Of a stretch of DNA of 64,000 nt, positions 29,124-38,864 are shown one piece after another. The DNA is taken from NCBI GenBank assembly GCA_947503935.1, contig CANNFR010000001.1, positions 539,438-603,437 on the forward strand. Reading direction: 5' to 3'. The first letter of the stretch is position 1. Each line of letters starts with the position of its first letter. Under the pieces are notes generated by a model. The model was not told where the DNA came from and did no database searches. It worked only from the letters and a program-made list of their open reading frames with translations. The position numbers and the translations under genes were made by a program. Source of the stretch: an uncultured Paracoccaceae bacterium. GTDB lineage: Bacteria; Pseudomonadota; Alphaproteobacteria; Rhodobacterales; Rhodobacteraceae.

Positions 29124-30593
29124 ATGTTTAAACTAGAGGGCGCAGTGTACGAAAACGCATTCAATAAGATTGAGCGAGATCTTCGGGCCGAAGAAGGCAT
29201 CGCAAACGAACTCGATTACGTTGAACAGACATCTTGGGTCTTGTTCTTAAAATACCTTCACGATCTTGAGGCCGAGCGCATAGACCGTGCCGAACTCAAC
29301 GGCGAAGACTATACGCCGATGATTGGCGATGAATTCCGTTGGGACAAATGGGCCGCACCGAAAAAAGACGGCGAATTTGACCATAACGCTGGATGCATTG
29401 GCGACGACCTAATTAAGTTCGTGGATCAGGAGCTCTTTCCGTACCTCGCATCCTTCCGCCAATCGGCCACTAGCCCTCAGACCATCCAATATAAGATTGG
29501 TGAGGTTTTCACCGAGCTTCGCAACAAGTTTCGCTCAGGCTATATCCTGCGCGACGTGCTCGAAGCCGTAGACGGCCTATCATTCAATACCCAAGCCGAA
29601 CGGCACGAACTCTCGCAACTTTACGAAACCCGCATTAAGCGCATGGGCAATGCGGGCCGCAACGGGGGCGAATACTATACGCCGCGCCCGCTCATTCGCG
29701 CTATGATCACGGTGACAGCCCCCAAGATCGGCGAGACGATCTATGACGGCGCGGTCGGCTCTGCGGGCTTCCTCTGTGAAGCCTATGACTACCTGCGCAC
29801 CGACAAGCTCTCTGCATCCGAATACGAGACCCTGCAAACCAAGACCTTCTACGGGCAGGAGAAGAAAGGTCTCGCCTACATCATCGGGATCATGAACATG
29901 GTCCTGCACGGCATCGAAGCCCCGAACCTGATCCACTCCAACACGCTCAATGAGAACGTGATGGATATTCAGGAGAAGGACCGCCACGACATCATCCTCG
30001 CCAATCCACCCTTCGGTGGCGGCGAGCGGCGCGAGGTGCAGCAGAACTTCCCGATCCGCACGGGCGAGACGGCCTACCTGTTCCTGCAACACTTCATCCG
30101 CAAGCTGAAGGCGGGCGGGCGGGCCGCCGTAGTGATCAAGAACACCTTCCTCAGCAACACCGATAACGCCTCTGTCGCACTGCGCAAGGAATTGCTGGAG
30201 GCAGCGGAACTGCACACCATCCTCGATTGCCCGCAAGGCACCTTCCAGGGCGCGGGTGTGAAGACCGTGGTGCTGTTCTTTGAAAAAGGCGCGCCGACGC
30301 GGGACATCTGGTATTACCAGCTCGATCCGGGGCGCAGCATGGGCAAAACCAATCCGTTGAATGACGACGATCTGGCGGAGTTTGTCGAGTTGCAGCGCAC
30401 CCGTCCGAACGGGCCAAAAAGCTGGATCGTGACCCGCGCCGATCTGGACGAGGACACCTACGATCTGTCGGTCAAGAACCCCAACGCACCCGAGGCCGAA
30501 GCGCTGCGCAGCCCAGAAGCGATCATCGTCGACATGCTGGCACGGGATGCCGATACAGCGAACATTCTGGAGAATATCCGGGGGATGCTGTGA
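29124..30593 (+). CDS. hsdM: Type I restriction-modification DNA methyltransferase subunit
   Basis: A 489-residue N6-adenine methyltransferase subunit. An N-terminal HsdM helical domain (KIERDLRAEEGIANELDYVEQ) leads to the SAM-dependent core with GNAGRNGGEYYTPRPLIR, the SAM-site region DGAVGSAGFLCEAYDY, and the catalytic motif ILANPPFGGGE (about 291-301). It forms the M2S methylase with HsdS and the full restriction enzyme with HsdR. The stop overlaps the GTG start of hsdS by four bases. Confidence 0.95.
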   Translation: MFKLEGAVYENAFNKIERDLRAEEGIANELDYVEQTSWVLFLKYLHDLEAERIDRAELNGEDYTPMIGDEFRWDKWAAPKKDGEFDHNAGCIGDDLIKFVDQELFPYLASFRQSATSPQTIQYKIGEVFTELRNKFRSGYILRDVLEAVDGLSFNTQAERHELSQLYETRIKRMGNAGRNGGEYYTPRPLIRAMITVTAPKIGETIYDGAVGSAGFLCEAYDYLRTDKLSASEYETLQTKTFYGQEKKGLAYIIGIMNMVLHGIEAPNLIHSNTLNENVMDIQEKDRHDIILANPPFGGGERREVQQNFPIRTGETAYLFLQHFIRKLKAGGRAAVVIKNTFLSNTDNASVALRKELLEAAELHTILDCPQGTFQGAGVKTVVLFFEKGAPTRDIWYYQLDPGRSMGKTNPLNDDDLAEFVELQRTRPNGPKSWIVTRADLDEDTYDLSVKNPNAPEAEALRSPEAIIVDMLARDADTANILENIRGML

Positions 30594-31813
30594 AGAAGGG
30601 TTGGAGAACCGAAAAGCTGATCGACGTTTGCCACAAGATCACGCAGGGGCCGAACCCAAAGTATGACAAAGCTGGAGTGCAAGAGTTTCGCGTACTCAAG
30701 ACAAAGGACCTTTACGATAACACTATCCACTATGATGCAGCCGATACTGTCAGCGAGGCCGTTTTCTCAAATCATCTGAGAGCTGAGCTGACTTCCGGCG
30801 ACGTGTTGCTCGCTATCGTCGGTCAAGGATCAATCAACAAGTGTAATGTGTTCGAGGTAAGAGATGGCACTCGCTTCATATTCACGCGAGCTTTGGGACT
30901 AATTCGGCCTGAGCCAGAGCGGTTGAACCCATATTTCCTAAAGAACTTTCTTCAGTCGTCTGTTGGAAAGAGTATGATCGACGCGGGAATCGGCGGCACT
31001 TCCGGGCAGCAAGTAGTGACCACCACTCACCTGAAGCAACTGAGCATCCCCCTGCCACCGCTCGAAGAACAGCGGCGGATTGTTGCGATTCTGGACGAGG
31101 CCTTCGAGGGTCTGGCCTGCGCCCGCGACCACGCCGAAGCCAACCTCCAAAACGCGCGGGAGTTGTTTGAGAATTTCCTCGGCGAGCTCTTCACTCGAAG
31201 TGACGCCGACTCGATCAGCGCTCCACTCCAAGAGCTTGTCGAGAGTGATTGCAGCCTTTCATACGGAATAGTTCAACCGGGTGACGATGTCTCAGGAGGG
31301 CTACCGATTGTCCGCCCCACCGACCTTGGGCAACGGATCATTACTCTAGACGGCCTGAAGCGTATCGATCCTGCTAAGGCGGATGGTTACGCTCGCACAA
31401 AGCTGAAAGGTACGGAAATCTTGCTTTGCGTAAGGGGCAGCACAGGCGTGGTTGCTATGGCTTCCGAGGAACTCGATGGGGCCAACGTGACGAGAGGTAT
31501 TGTTCCCGTTCGCTTCGATCCTGAAAAAATTGATCAGCGCTTGGGGTACTATCAGTTTCTATCAAAACCCGTACAGGATCAGATCAAGGCGGGAACCTAT
31601 GGCGCTGCCCTAATGCAGATCAATATACGCGACCTGCGAAAACTTACTTTCTTTGTTCCACCAATTTCTGAACAAGAAGCCCTGTTGGCGCGCCTCGATA
31701 GCGTAGCCAATGACTTTGACACGCTGATTGAAGACTATACACGGAAAGTTTCGGATACCGACGACCTCCGACAATCCCTATTGCAGAAAGCCTTCGTGGG
31801 CGAATTAACATGA
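30590..31813 (+). CDS. hsdS: Type I restriction-modification specificity subunit
   Basis: A 407-residue protein with a GTG start (30590) overlapping hsdM. Two target-recognition domains are each followed by a conserved helix: the first repeat ends QLSIPLPPLEEQRRIVAILDEAFEGL (split here as PLPPLEEQRRIVAIL), the second FFVPPISEQEALLARLDSV. It chooses the bipartite DNA site; the site itself cannot be deduced. A central linker (NARELFENFLGEL) joins the halves. Confidence 0.93.
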   Translation: MKKGWRTEKLIDVCHKITQGPNPKYDKAGVQEFRVLKTKDLYDNTIHYDAADTVSEAVFSNHLRAELTSGDVLLAIVGQGSINKCNVFEVRDGTRFIFTRALGLIRPEPERLNPYFLKNFLQSSVGKSMIDAGIGGTSGQQVVTTTHLKQLSIPLPPLEEQRRIVAILDEAFEGLACARDHAEANLQNARELFENFLGELFTRSDADSISAPLQELVESDCSLSYGIVQPGDDVSGGLPIVRPTDLGQRIITLDGLKRIDPAKADGYARTKLKGTEILLCVRGSTGVVAMASEELDGANVTRGIVPVRFDPEKIDQRLGYYQFLSKPVQDQIKAGTYGAALMQINIRDLRKLTFFVPPISEQEALLARLDSVANDFDTLIEDYTRKVSDTDDLRQSLLQKAFVGELT

Positions 31814-31830
31814 TGTAAAGAATAGAGAAG

Positions 31831-34152
31831 ATGAGCATTCACGACGAAACCGAAGCCGATACCCGCGCCGAGCGCATAGACCCCGTCCTTGCGGCGGCGG
31901 GCTGGGGAAAGAACGGCTCGAAGGTGCGTCGTGAAGTTATCTGTCCTGGGCGCATCCAATCCGGCGGCACGCGCGGCAAGAGCCTGTCTGCAGATTATGT
32001 GCTGATCCACAAGGGCCAGAAGCTCGCGGTCTTGGAAGCCAAGCGCGCAGGCGTCAGCCATCGCAACGGTGTCGGCCAGGCTAAGGACTACGCCACTCGT
32101 CTTGGTTCGCGCTATGCATACGCCTCGAATGGTCTGAACTGGTATCAAATCGACATGGCCAATGGGGCCGAGGGTGATATGGATTTGCCCTTTCCAACGC
32201 CCGATGAGCTATGGGACAGCACTTTCGCCGATCACAATGACTGGCGCGAACGCTTCGGAGCCGTGGACTTCGAAACCGATGGCGGCAAGTGGGAACTGCG
32301 CTACTACCAGCACAAGGCCATTACAGCGGCGCTGGAGGCCGTAGCCAAGGGGGACCGCCGCATCCTCCTCACGCTCGCCACAGGTACAGGTAAGACCTCC
32401 ATCGCCTTCCAGATCGCTTGGAAGCTGTTCCAAGCGAAGTGGAACCTCTCGGGCGAGCCCGTGCGCCGACCGCGCATCCTGTTCCTCGCCGACCGCAACA
32501 TCCTCGCGGATCAGGCCTACAACGCCTTTTCGGCTTTCCCGAATGATGCGGTGACGCGGATTGACCCCGACACGATTCGCAAGAACCATGGCAAACCGCC
32601 GAAAAACGCGAGCCTGTTTTTTACGATCTTCCAGACCTTCATGACGGGTGAAGGCGAGCCCGTCTACACGCAGTATCCGCCTGACTTCTTCGACTTCGTC
32701 GTGATCGATGAGTGCCACCGTGGCGGTGCGAAGGACGAGAGCGAGTGGCGGCGCTTGCTGGAATACTTCGAGCCAGCTGCGCAGCTTGGCCTGACAGCAA
32801 CACCGAAGCGCAAACACAACGCAGACACCTATGCCTATTTCGGCGAACCTGTTTACACCTACGCGCTGCGCGACGGGATCGAAGACGGTTTCCTAACGCC
32901 ATTCAAGGTACGCCAGATGGCGAGCACCATCGACGAATACGTCTATGACGGCAGCGACCAATTATTGGCGGGTGACGTTGAAGAAGGCGACACCTTCAGC
33001 GAGGGCGATTTCAACACACGCATCATCATCGAAGAGCGCGAGATGAGTCGCGTGAAGGAATTCATGAGCCAGATTGATCAGCGGCAGAAAACCTTGGTTT
33101 TCTGTGCGACGCAGGATCACGCGGCGCTTGTGCGTGACCTAATCAATCAGGTGAAGGACAATACCAACCCGAACTACTGCCACCGTGTCACCGCTGAAGA
33201 TGGCGCAGTCGGTGAACAGCACCTTCGGGACTTTCAGGACAATGACAAGACGATCCCTACGGTCCTGACGACTTCTCAGAAGCTCTCGACAGGCGTGGAC
33301 GCTCGCAACATTCGGCACATCGTCCTAATGCGCCCGATCCGCTCGATGATCGAATTCAAGCAGATTATCGGGCGCGGCACGCGTACCTATGAAGGCAAGG
33401 AGTTCTTCACGATCTGGGATTTCGTGAAGGCGCACGAAAACTTTAACGATCCCGAATGGGACGGCGAACCGCTCGAACCCGAGGAACCCAGAGGGCCGCG
33501 CACGCCGCCTTCCGGACCTGAACCGGGCCTGGAAGAACCGCCAGGCGGTGGTGAAGACCCTGAGCCTCCGCAGGAAAAAATCGTTGTGAAGCTTTCAGAC
33601 GGCAGCGTACGCAGGATCAAGTACATCGCATCCACGACTTACTGGAGCCCCGAGGGAAAACCGATTTCGGCGCAAGAATTTTTGGAGCGATTGTTCGGCG
33701 ATCTGGCGGGCATCGTGGCAGACGAAGACCAACTCCGCGCAGTCTGGAGCGACCCTGACAACCGCGAGCGCTTCTTGGAGCAGCTTTCTGATCGGGGGTA
33801 TGATCGTGACCGCCTTGATGACATCCGTAGGCTTGTCGACGCACCTGACAGTGATCTATTCGATGTTCTCAGTTATGTGCTGTACACGAATCCACCGAAA
33901 ACAAGAAATGAACGCGCTGATCATGTCCGGTCTGTCGGAATGAAGGACGCGGACACCGATATGAAAGACTTACTTCTCGCCATCCTCAGGGCCTATGAGG
34001 CGCGCGGCGAGAGTGAACTAGCCACTAAGAAACTCGGGACCTTCCTGACGGCGCGCTATGGCAGCGTAAGCGAGGGCAAGACTAAGCTTGGTGGGCTTAC
34101 CGCTATCAGCGGTGCGTTCCGAAACATGCAAGCATCGCTCTACTCTGATTGA
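31831..34152 (+). CDS. hsdR: Type I restriction enzyme endonuclease/translocase subunit
   Basis: A 773-residue R subunit of the shorter EcoEI-like type. The N-terminal nuclease domain has the D/ExK-type LAVLEAKRAG (about 68-77). The SF2 motor has Walker A TGTGKTS (about 185), VVIDECHRGG (about 292) and LTATPKR. A Pro/Glu-rich linker (EPEEPRGPRTPPSGPEPG) precedes the C-terminal domain that contacts HsdM. It starts 18 bases after hsdS, so hsdMSR is one operon. All motifs look intact. Confidence 0.94.
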   Translation: MSIHDETEADTRAERIDPVLAAAGWGKNGSKVRREVICPGRIQSGGTRGKSLSADYVLIHKGQKLAVLEAKRAGVSHRNGVGQAKDYATRLGSRYAYASNGLNWYQIDMANGAEGDMDLPFPTPDELWDSTFADHNDWRERFGAVDFETDGGKWELRYYQHKAITAALEAVAKGDRRILLTLATGTGKTSIAFQIAWKLFQAKWNLSGEPVRRPRILFLADRNILADQAYNAFSAFPNDAVTRIDPDTIRKNHGKPPKNASLFFTIFQTFMTGEGEPVYTQYPPDFFDFVVIDECHRGGAKDESEWRRLLEYFEPAAQLGLTATPKRKHNADTYAYFGEPVYTYALRDGIEDGFLTPFKVRQMASTIDEYVYDGSDQLLAGDVEEGDTFSEGDFNTRIIIEEREMSRVKEFMSQIDQRQKTLVFCATQDHAALVRDLINQVKDNTNPNYCHRVTAEDGAVGEQHLRDFQDNDKTIPTVLTTSQKLSTGVDARNIRHIVLMRPIRSMIEFKQIIGRGTRTYEGKEFFTIWDFVKAHENFNDPEWDGEPLEPEEPRGPRTPPSGPEPGLEEPPGGGEDPEPPQEKIVVKLSDGSVRRIKYIASTTYWSPEGKPISAQEFLERLFGDLAGIVADEDQLRAVWSDPDNRERFLEQLSDRGYDRDRLDDIRRLVDAPDSDLFDVLSYVLYTNPPKTRNERADHVRSVGMKDADTDMKDLLLAILRAYEARGESELATKKLGTFLTARYGSVSEGKTKLGGLTAISGAFRNMQASLYSD

Positions 34153-34162
34153 AGGTTTTCGG

Positions 34163-34452
34163 ATGATTGACTGTATTCAGTTGCTAAGAAATTTTGGTCA
34201 GTTCAATAACATGACCTTGCAGTAGGATACGAACTTTACACCATTCACAGTATTCTATGCTGAGAACGGACGCGGTAGAACCACGCTTGCCACCATGTTT
34301 CGTTCGCTGGCTATTGGCGCGCCTGAACTTGTGACCGAACGTCATCGTCTCGGGGCGCAGCATCCTCCCCACATTGTGCTGGCACATGGCGGTGCACAGA
34401 TCGCATTCCAGAGCGGTACTTCGGCACAAACGACGAGATCGTCGTCTAAGGC
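34163..34452 (+). pseudogene. Remnant of an RloC/PrrC-like AAA ATPase gene
   Basis: An ATG eleven bases after hsdR opens MIDCIQLLRNFGQFNNM, meets TAG at 34223-34225, and continues in frame with FTPFTVFYAENGRGRTTLAT, APELVTERHRLGAQHPPHIV and GGAQIAFQSG, then loses similarity near 34420. This is the N-terminal ATPase end of large coiled-coil ATPases often found after type I restriction genes. The P-loop has Arg where Lys is required (GRGRTTL), so it is dead three times over: amber codon, P-loop change and truncation. Confidence 0.75.
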
Positions 34453-34670
34453 CTTTCTGAACTGATACGGTTCAGCTTAGGGCTGTCGCCCCCAGCGCAG
34501 GCCAAGGGGTGGGTCCTCACCATGCTCGCTTCACATCCGTTGCAGCTGCGCGTGGCTCCGGTCCCGTTGTTCCAACGCCCTTGGCCTTTGCACCCCCACT
34601 TCTCGGCGAAGGCCAGACCGGTTGCAGGAGCAACCAGTCAGTTACAAAGGGAAGAAGGGGAAAGGGAACT

Positions 34671-34937
34671 CTATCGATACCAACGCGCCCCACGAGCAAG
34701 CGGAGCCAGACAAAACGGCAGACCGATGCCTCCCAGCACCGCGAAGATATAGCCCATATCGCCGATGAGCATGCCGCCAACGATGAGTGCGAAGCAGATG
34801 ATAGCCAGCAAAGAGATGCTACCGCCTGTGTGGATGCCGCCGTCATTGTTTGACCCGTACCCTTTGCGGGCATGACACTGCGGGCAGATCGTTGCCTCAG
34901 GATGAATATCAGAACGACAGAATGGGCACTGTATCAT
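34671..34937 (-). CDS. Zinc-ribbon membrane protein
   Basis: An 88-residue protein starting MIQCPFCRSDIHPEATICPQC: two CxxC pairs form a zinc ribbon at residues 4-21. Two hydrophobic segments follow (SISLLAIICFALIVGGMLIG and YIFAVLGGIGLPFCLAPL), so it is probably an inner-membrane protein with a cytoplasmic zinc ribbon. AAGGATC precedes the ATG at 34937; the frame continues upstream but without a ribosome-binding site. Role unknown. Confidence 0.75.
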   Translation of the reverse strand: MIQCPFCRSDIHPEATICPQCHARKGYGSNNDGGIHTGGSISLLAIICFALIVGGMLIGDMGYIFAVLGGIGLPFCLAPLARGARWYR

Positions 34938-35014
34938 GGGATGATCCTTTTTGTGTGGATGGGTGACTTGGTGCGATCTGAAATAGAAGAGGGGGTGAGC
35001 TATCGCAGGATGGT

Positions 35015-35506
35015 TCAGGGGCCGCAAATCTCGCCTGACGTCAGCTGGAACAACTCCGACATGCGGCCAGAGACGATGAGGTCCGACAGGGCGTTTTCCG
35101 CCGCTTGAGCGTCGTATCGGTTGTTGAGATCGTCGATGAAGTGGGCGAGGTCCAACGGATCATCCGCCAGCCTGCAATCGTTGTTCTCAGCGTAGCGGAC
35201 CAGATAGTCGATGGGATTACTGCACGTCTCAGAGCCTGCTAGATAAACGCCCTCGCTTTGAAGGGCGATGGTGCCCGCTTCAGCCATGGCTCTGGCCAAG
35301 GTCTCCAGCTCGTCCATGCTCATCTCATGGTCTTCGGCGAACGAGATCAGATCCTCCTCGCCCATATAACAATCATTGGCGCTTAGAGCTTTGGTGAGGA
35401 GCGCTTCGGGGTCTTTGAAGCCGGATAAGGCGAGAACCCCCACACCGAAAAGACCAGTTACGGCCGCGATCCCGGCGATCACATGTGTTTTTTGGAGCAA
35501 GTTCAC
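35015..35506 (-). CDS. Hypothetical protein with N-terminal membrane/signal segment
   Basis: A 163-residue protein with a GTG start at 35506 preceded by AAGGACT. Residues 8-29 (HVIAGIAAVTGLFGVGVLAL) are hydrophobic and may be a signal anchor. The rest is acidic and helical with four Cys, probably periplasmic. It is followed by the zinc-ribbon membrane protein 78 bases downstream on the same strand. I recognise no family. Confidence 0.65.
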   Translation of the reverse strand: MNLLQKTHVIAGIAAVTGLFGVGVLALSGFKDPEALLTKALSANDCYMGEEDLISFAEDHEMSMDELETLARAMAEAGTIALQSEGVYLAGSETCSNPIDYLVRYAENNDCRLADDPLDLAHFIDDLNNRYDAQAAENALSDLIVSGRMSELFQLTSGEICGP

Positions 35507-35546
35507 AGTCCTTCTTCGTGTGAGCGCGACGAAGGCAGGAGCTCAA

Positions 35547-35680
35547 AAAAGGGATCCCTTTTGGTAGGGGTAGCACATCCATCCCATCAGAGTCCGCCGG
35601 GGCTGTTTTTCCACAGCTTTTTGGGCGGAGTCTGACCGACAGAAACACGATGGAGCGCGGCTGCGAAAGGGATCCCTTTT
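35547..35680. repeat. Two copies of an AAAGGGATCCCTTT palindrome
   Basis: Perfect palindromes centred on GGGATCCC at 35547-35562 and 35666-35679, about 118 bases apart centre to centre, in the divergent region between the GTG-start hypothetical gene and the resolvase gene. They could be resolvase sites or operators. Confidence 0.7.
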
Positions 35681-35743
35681 GCAAAGAGGAAAACCGCCTT
35701 GATCTGTGATTGTTCGCCATATGAATCCTGCCAGACTCGGAGC

Positions 35744-36205
35744 ATGAGGACAGCCATAAGGAAGGGGCGCAAGATCGGATATGTTCGCGTTTCGGATGCG
35801 GATCAGTCGGAAGACTTACAGCGCGACGCGCTGAGGGCTTCGGGATGTGTCAGACTCTATACCGATCATGGATTGTCTGGGGCCAGACAGAATCGCCCAG
35901 GATTGCAGGCTATGCTGGATGATCTGAGAGAGCACGATACACTCACCGTGTGGAAGCTCGACCGGCTCGGTCGCTCCACCTTGCACCTGATGACGATCCT
36001 CGAAGAGCTGCAACAGCGCGGTATCCACTTTCACGCGATCACGCAGGGCATCGATACATCAACTGCCGTGGGCCGGATGATTTTTGGTCAGCTGGCGGTT
36101 TTTGCCGAGTATGAGCGCAGCCTGATCAGCGAGCGCACCAAGGCCGGTATGGCAGCCGCGAAGGCCAGAGGCGTGCATGTGGGACGACCTCAAAAAATAG
36201 CATGA
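35744..36205 (+). CDS. Small serine recombinase (resolvase/invertase), lacking the HTH end
   Basis: A 153-residue protein from the ATG at 35744. The catalytic domain is complete: KIGYVRVSDADQSEDLQRDAL with the nucleophile Ser, GLSGARQNRPGLQ, LTVWKLDRLGRST and FAEYERSLISERTKAG. It stops at GRPQKIA, just where the DNA-binding helix-turn-helix of Tn3-type resolvases begins, about 30 residues short. It may be truncated or rely on a partner for DNA binding. The palindromes upstream are candidate sites. Confidence 0.85.
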   Translation: MRTAIRKGRKIGYVRVSDADQSEDLQRDALRASGCVRLYTDHGLSGARQNRPGLQAMLDDLREHDTLTVWKLDRLGRSTLHLMTILEELQQRGIHFHAITQGIDTSTAVGRMIFGQLAVFAEYERSLISERTKAGMAAAKARGVHVGRPQKIA

Positions 36206-36341
36206 TAGGATCTGAGGGTGATTGTCCGACAGACGATTTACTACTAGGAGTTGTGAGGGAAGACGGCCTGTCAAGGTAACGAGATAAAGAGTTCACCATT
36301 CAGAAAAGCATTCAATCCATTCGCATTATCAAGGACCATCT

Positions 36342-37865
36342 ATGAATTTTGAAGACCTCCCGCGCGGTCTGCCCGGCACATCTGAGACCACTGATCAGGC
36401 GCCACGGGCTTTATGGGTGTCGCCTCAAACTCTAAGCTTGGCGCCTAACTGGCGGTACGGCCCGGACAGGGTGTTTCTGGGTCAGAGCGGTAAGAGCTTT
36501 ATCGGCAGCGGCGACAACCGGCATTTGCTGACCATAGCCGGATCGCGAGCCGGCAAAGGCACATCGGCCATCATTCCCAACTTGCTGCTCTATCAGGGGT
36601 CGGTTCTGGTCATTGATCCCAAGGGTGAGAACGCGACCTTGACAGCCGAGCGCCGAGGACAGGGGCGCGGCATCGAGGATGGTGGGTTGGAGCAGGATGT
36701 CTTTGTCATCGATCCCTTCGGTGTGGCGGATGTCGATGATGCTTACCGGGCCGGGTTCAACCCGTTGGCAGATCTCAATCCCTATAGCGATGACTTTATC
36801 GATGAATGCGATGCCATCGCCGATGCGTTGGTTGTGGAGGAAGCCAAGGGCAACAACAGCTACTTCACGGAGGCCGCAAAACTTGTTCTGCGTGGCTATG
36901 TGGCCTGGGTTGTTGCCCATCCGGAGATCACGGACAAATCGCTCAATGAAATCAGACGCTTGCTCTTCCTGCCATCCAGGCCGGAAAAGCAAGCCAAGAC
37001 ACCACCGCCAAAGGAGCTGAAGCCGCCGAAAGCCAACGATCCGAAACTGACCTTTGAAGAGCTGAACGGCATGATGATGGTCGATCAGCGGTTTGCTCAC
37101 GGCATTCCGTTTGAAGCGGCCTCCACTTTGAGCAGCCTGGGGGATCGTGAGTTTGGCAGTGTGATGTCCACCATCCGCAATCAGATCGGTTTTATCTCAT
37201 CGCCACCGATGGCGCGCACTCTGGCGGGAACCGATAGAAATCCTGATCTTGCCCAATGGAAGAACGGGCAGCAGTCGGTCTATCTGTGTCTGCCAGCCGC
37301 GCGGTTGCACAGGCATTTCCGGTTCTTTCGTCTCTACATCAACCGCCTGATGAATGCGATTGAGGCCGACAAGACGGTCCCGGATGTCCCGGCCTTGATG
37401 ATCCTCGATGAGATGCATGTGCTGGGGCATATGAAGGCTCTGGAGACAGCGGCAGGTCTTATTGCCGGATTTGGTGTGCGGCTCTGGTCTTTTTTTCAGG
37501 ATCTTTCACAGTTGCGCCAGATCTACGGCAACCGCTGGGAGACGTTTCTGGGTAATGCCGGGGTGTTTCAGACCTTCGGATTGAATGATCTGGGATCCTT
37601 GGACTATGTGTCAAACCGGCTTGGCCAATCGAGCATGCTCAAGGTTTCGCAGGGCGAGCAAGGCATGAAGCAGTTGGCCTCCGGCTTTACAGGGCAGTCC
37701 AAGAGCATCGATAAAGCACCGCTTCTCACATCTGATGAGGTCGCCGCGTTTTTCTCGCGCCAGTCCAACAATCAGCTGATCATCTATCCCGGTGTGAGCC
37801 CGATCTTTCTCAGGCGTGTCCCCTATATGGATGAGTATTTTGCATCGAAGAGGCCCGCATCATGA
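36342..37865 (+). CDS. traG: VirD4/TraG-type conjugative coupling protein
   Basis: A 507-residue P-loop ATPase: Walker A TIAGSRAGKGTSAIIPN (about 65-81), VLVIDPKGENA, and Walker B PALMILDEMHVLG (about 348-360). It has no clear N-terminal membrane helices, unlike full-length VirD4, but the next gene supplies membrane segments and overlaps it (ATGA), so they may work together. It would deliver the relaxase-DNA complex to a type IV channel. AAGGA precedes the ATG. No VirB channel genes are in the window. Confidence 0.9.
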   Translation: MNFEDLPRGLPGTSETTDQAPRALWVSPQTLSLAPNWRYGPDRVFLGQSGKSFIGSGDNRHLLTIAGSRAGKGTSAIIPNLLLYQGSVLVIDPKGENATLTAERRGQGRGIEDGGLEQDVFVIDPFGVADVDDAYRAGFNPLADLNPYSDDFIDECDAIADALVVEEAKGNNSYFTEAAKLVLRGYVAWVVAHPEITDKSLNEIRRLLFLPSRPEKQAKTPPPKELKPPKANDPKLTFEELNGMMMVDQRFAHGIPFEAASTLSSLGDREFGSVMSTIRNQIGFISSPPMARTLAGTDRNPDLAQWKNGQQSVYLCLPAARLHRHFRFFRLYINRLMNAIEADKTVPDVPALMILDEMHVLGHMKALETAAGLIAGFGVRLWSFFQDLSQLRQIYGNRWETFLGNAGVFQTFGLNDLGSLDYVSNRLGQSSMLKVSQGEQGMKQLASGFTGQSKSIDKAPLLTSDEVAAFFSRQSNNQLIIYPGVSPIFLRRVPYMDEYFASKRPAS

Positions 37866-38854
37866 TTGATGAGTTTGTGGAGACCTACAGGGAGAACTAC
37901 ACCACCCGGCGTGTGGAGACCCTGACCGTGACAGCGGGGCTCGTCGTCGCGTTCGTCGTGCTGTGGATTCTTCTGGATCAGATGCTCGGTATTGGATTCT
38001 GGGGCGTTTTTCTGGCGGCTATTGCTGTGGCCTTCGCGGTGTATAAGATTCCGGCCCTGGGTTGGTTTTGGCAACCCAAGGATGGGGAAACAACCCCAGC
38101 GGATACCTCGTCAGAAGCCAAAGCCGATCCAACGCAGCAATTAGTCACAGACGAAGCGGACGAAACATCCGTGTCTTCGGTTGCAGAGGAGACTGTAACC
38201 TCACCCGCAGCCGAGCCTGCACCGGCACCAGTGGAACATCTTGGGCTTCGGGTGCCACGAGACCGACCGCTTGGAACGCGGGTTATTTCTCACACGTCAG
38301 ACAAAGCTGTCCTTGAAGTGAAAACGGCGATCCAGTTCTGGAGCTGGGTCTTGCCCAGCCTGCTTTTGGTGCTCACAGTGATCGCTATCCCGGTCGGAGC
38401 ATCACTCGGAGTGGCTGCTTATGCCACGTCTCCGAACAAATGGCAGTCCAGTGCCACGGCCTATGCCACGCAGAGCGTCGTCATCATCGCGGGTGTGTTT
38501 CTGGGGCTGACAGTCTTGAGTTACTTTTTGACCCGTCCAAAGGTTCAAGTCTACATCACCAAAGATGTCGTCTTCTTTGGCGAATACCGCTTTGATCGAG
38601 AGCTCTCAGGCGGCTTTCGGATCGGTTACGACGCAAAGAATGTCAATCTCCCGCAATCGTTCCTGCGACCGCGCTTTGGTATGACCGTTCTCCGGTTTGC
38701 CTACGGGCGATGGGGTGAAGACATGCGCTATCTCATCGATGCGTATCAGGCCAACAACATCGTTGTGTGGATGAACGAGATCATTGACAGCATTGGCGAT
38801 CCCCCAACACGACGGTTCGATCCCTCGGCGGGGCGAAAGATCGAATTGCTTTAA
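37862..38854 (+). CDS. Membrane protein coupled to the coupling protein gene
   Basis: A 330-residue protein with helices at about 23-65 (two), 158-185 and 205-222, separated by an acidic, Pro/Glu/Thr-rich linker (about 78-130). The cytoplasmic end (about 225-330) is beta-rich with YITKDVVFFGEYRFDRELS. The start overlaps the traG stop by four bases. It may anchor or partner the soluble coupling ATPase; that is an inference from position. No known family recognised. Confidence 0.72.
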   Translation: MIDEFVETYRENYTTRRVETLTVTAGLVVAFVVLWILLDQMLGIGFWGVFLAAIAVAFAVYKIPALGWFWQPKDGETTPADTSSEAKADPTQQLVTDEADETSVSSVAEETVTSPAAEPAPAPVEHLGLRVPRDRPLGTRVISHTSDKAVLEVKTAIQFWSWVLPSLLLVLTVIAIPVGASLGVAAYATSPNKWQSSATAYATQSVVIIAGVFLGLTVLSYFLTRPKVQVYITKDVVFFGEYRFDRELSGGFRIGYDAKNVNLPQSFLRPRFGMTVLRFAYGRWGEDMRYLIDAYQANNIVVWMNEIIDSIGDPPTRRFDPSAGRKIELL

Positions 38855-38864
38855 GGTCAGAGCT

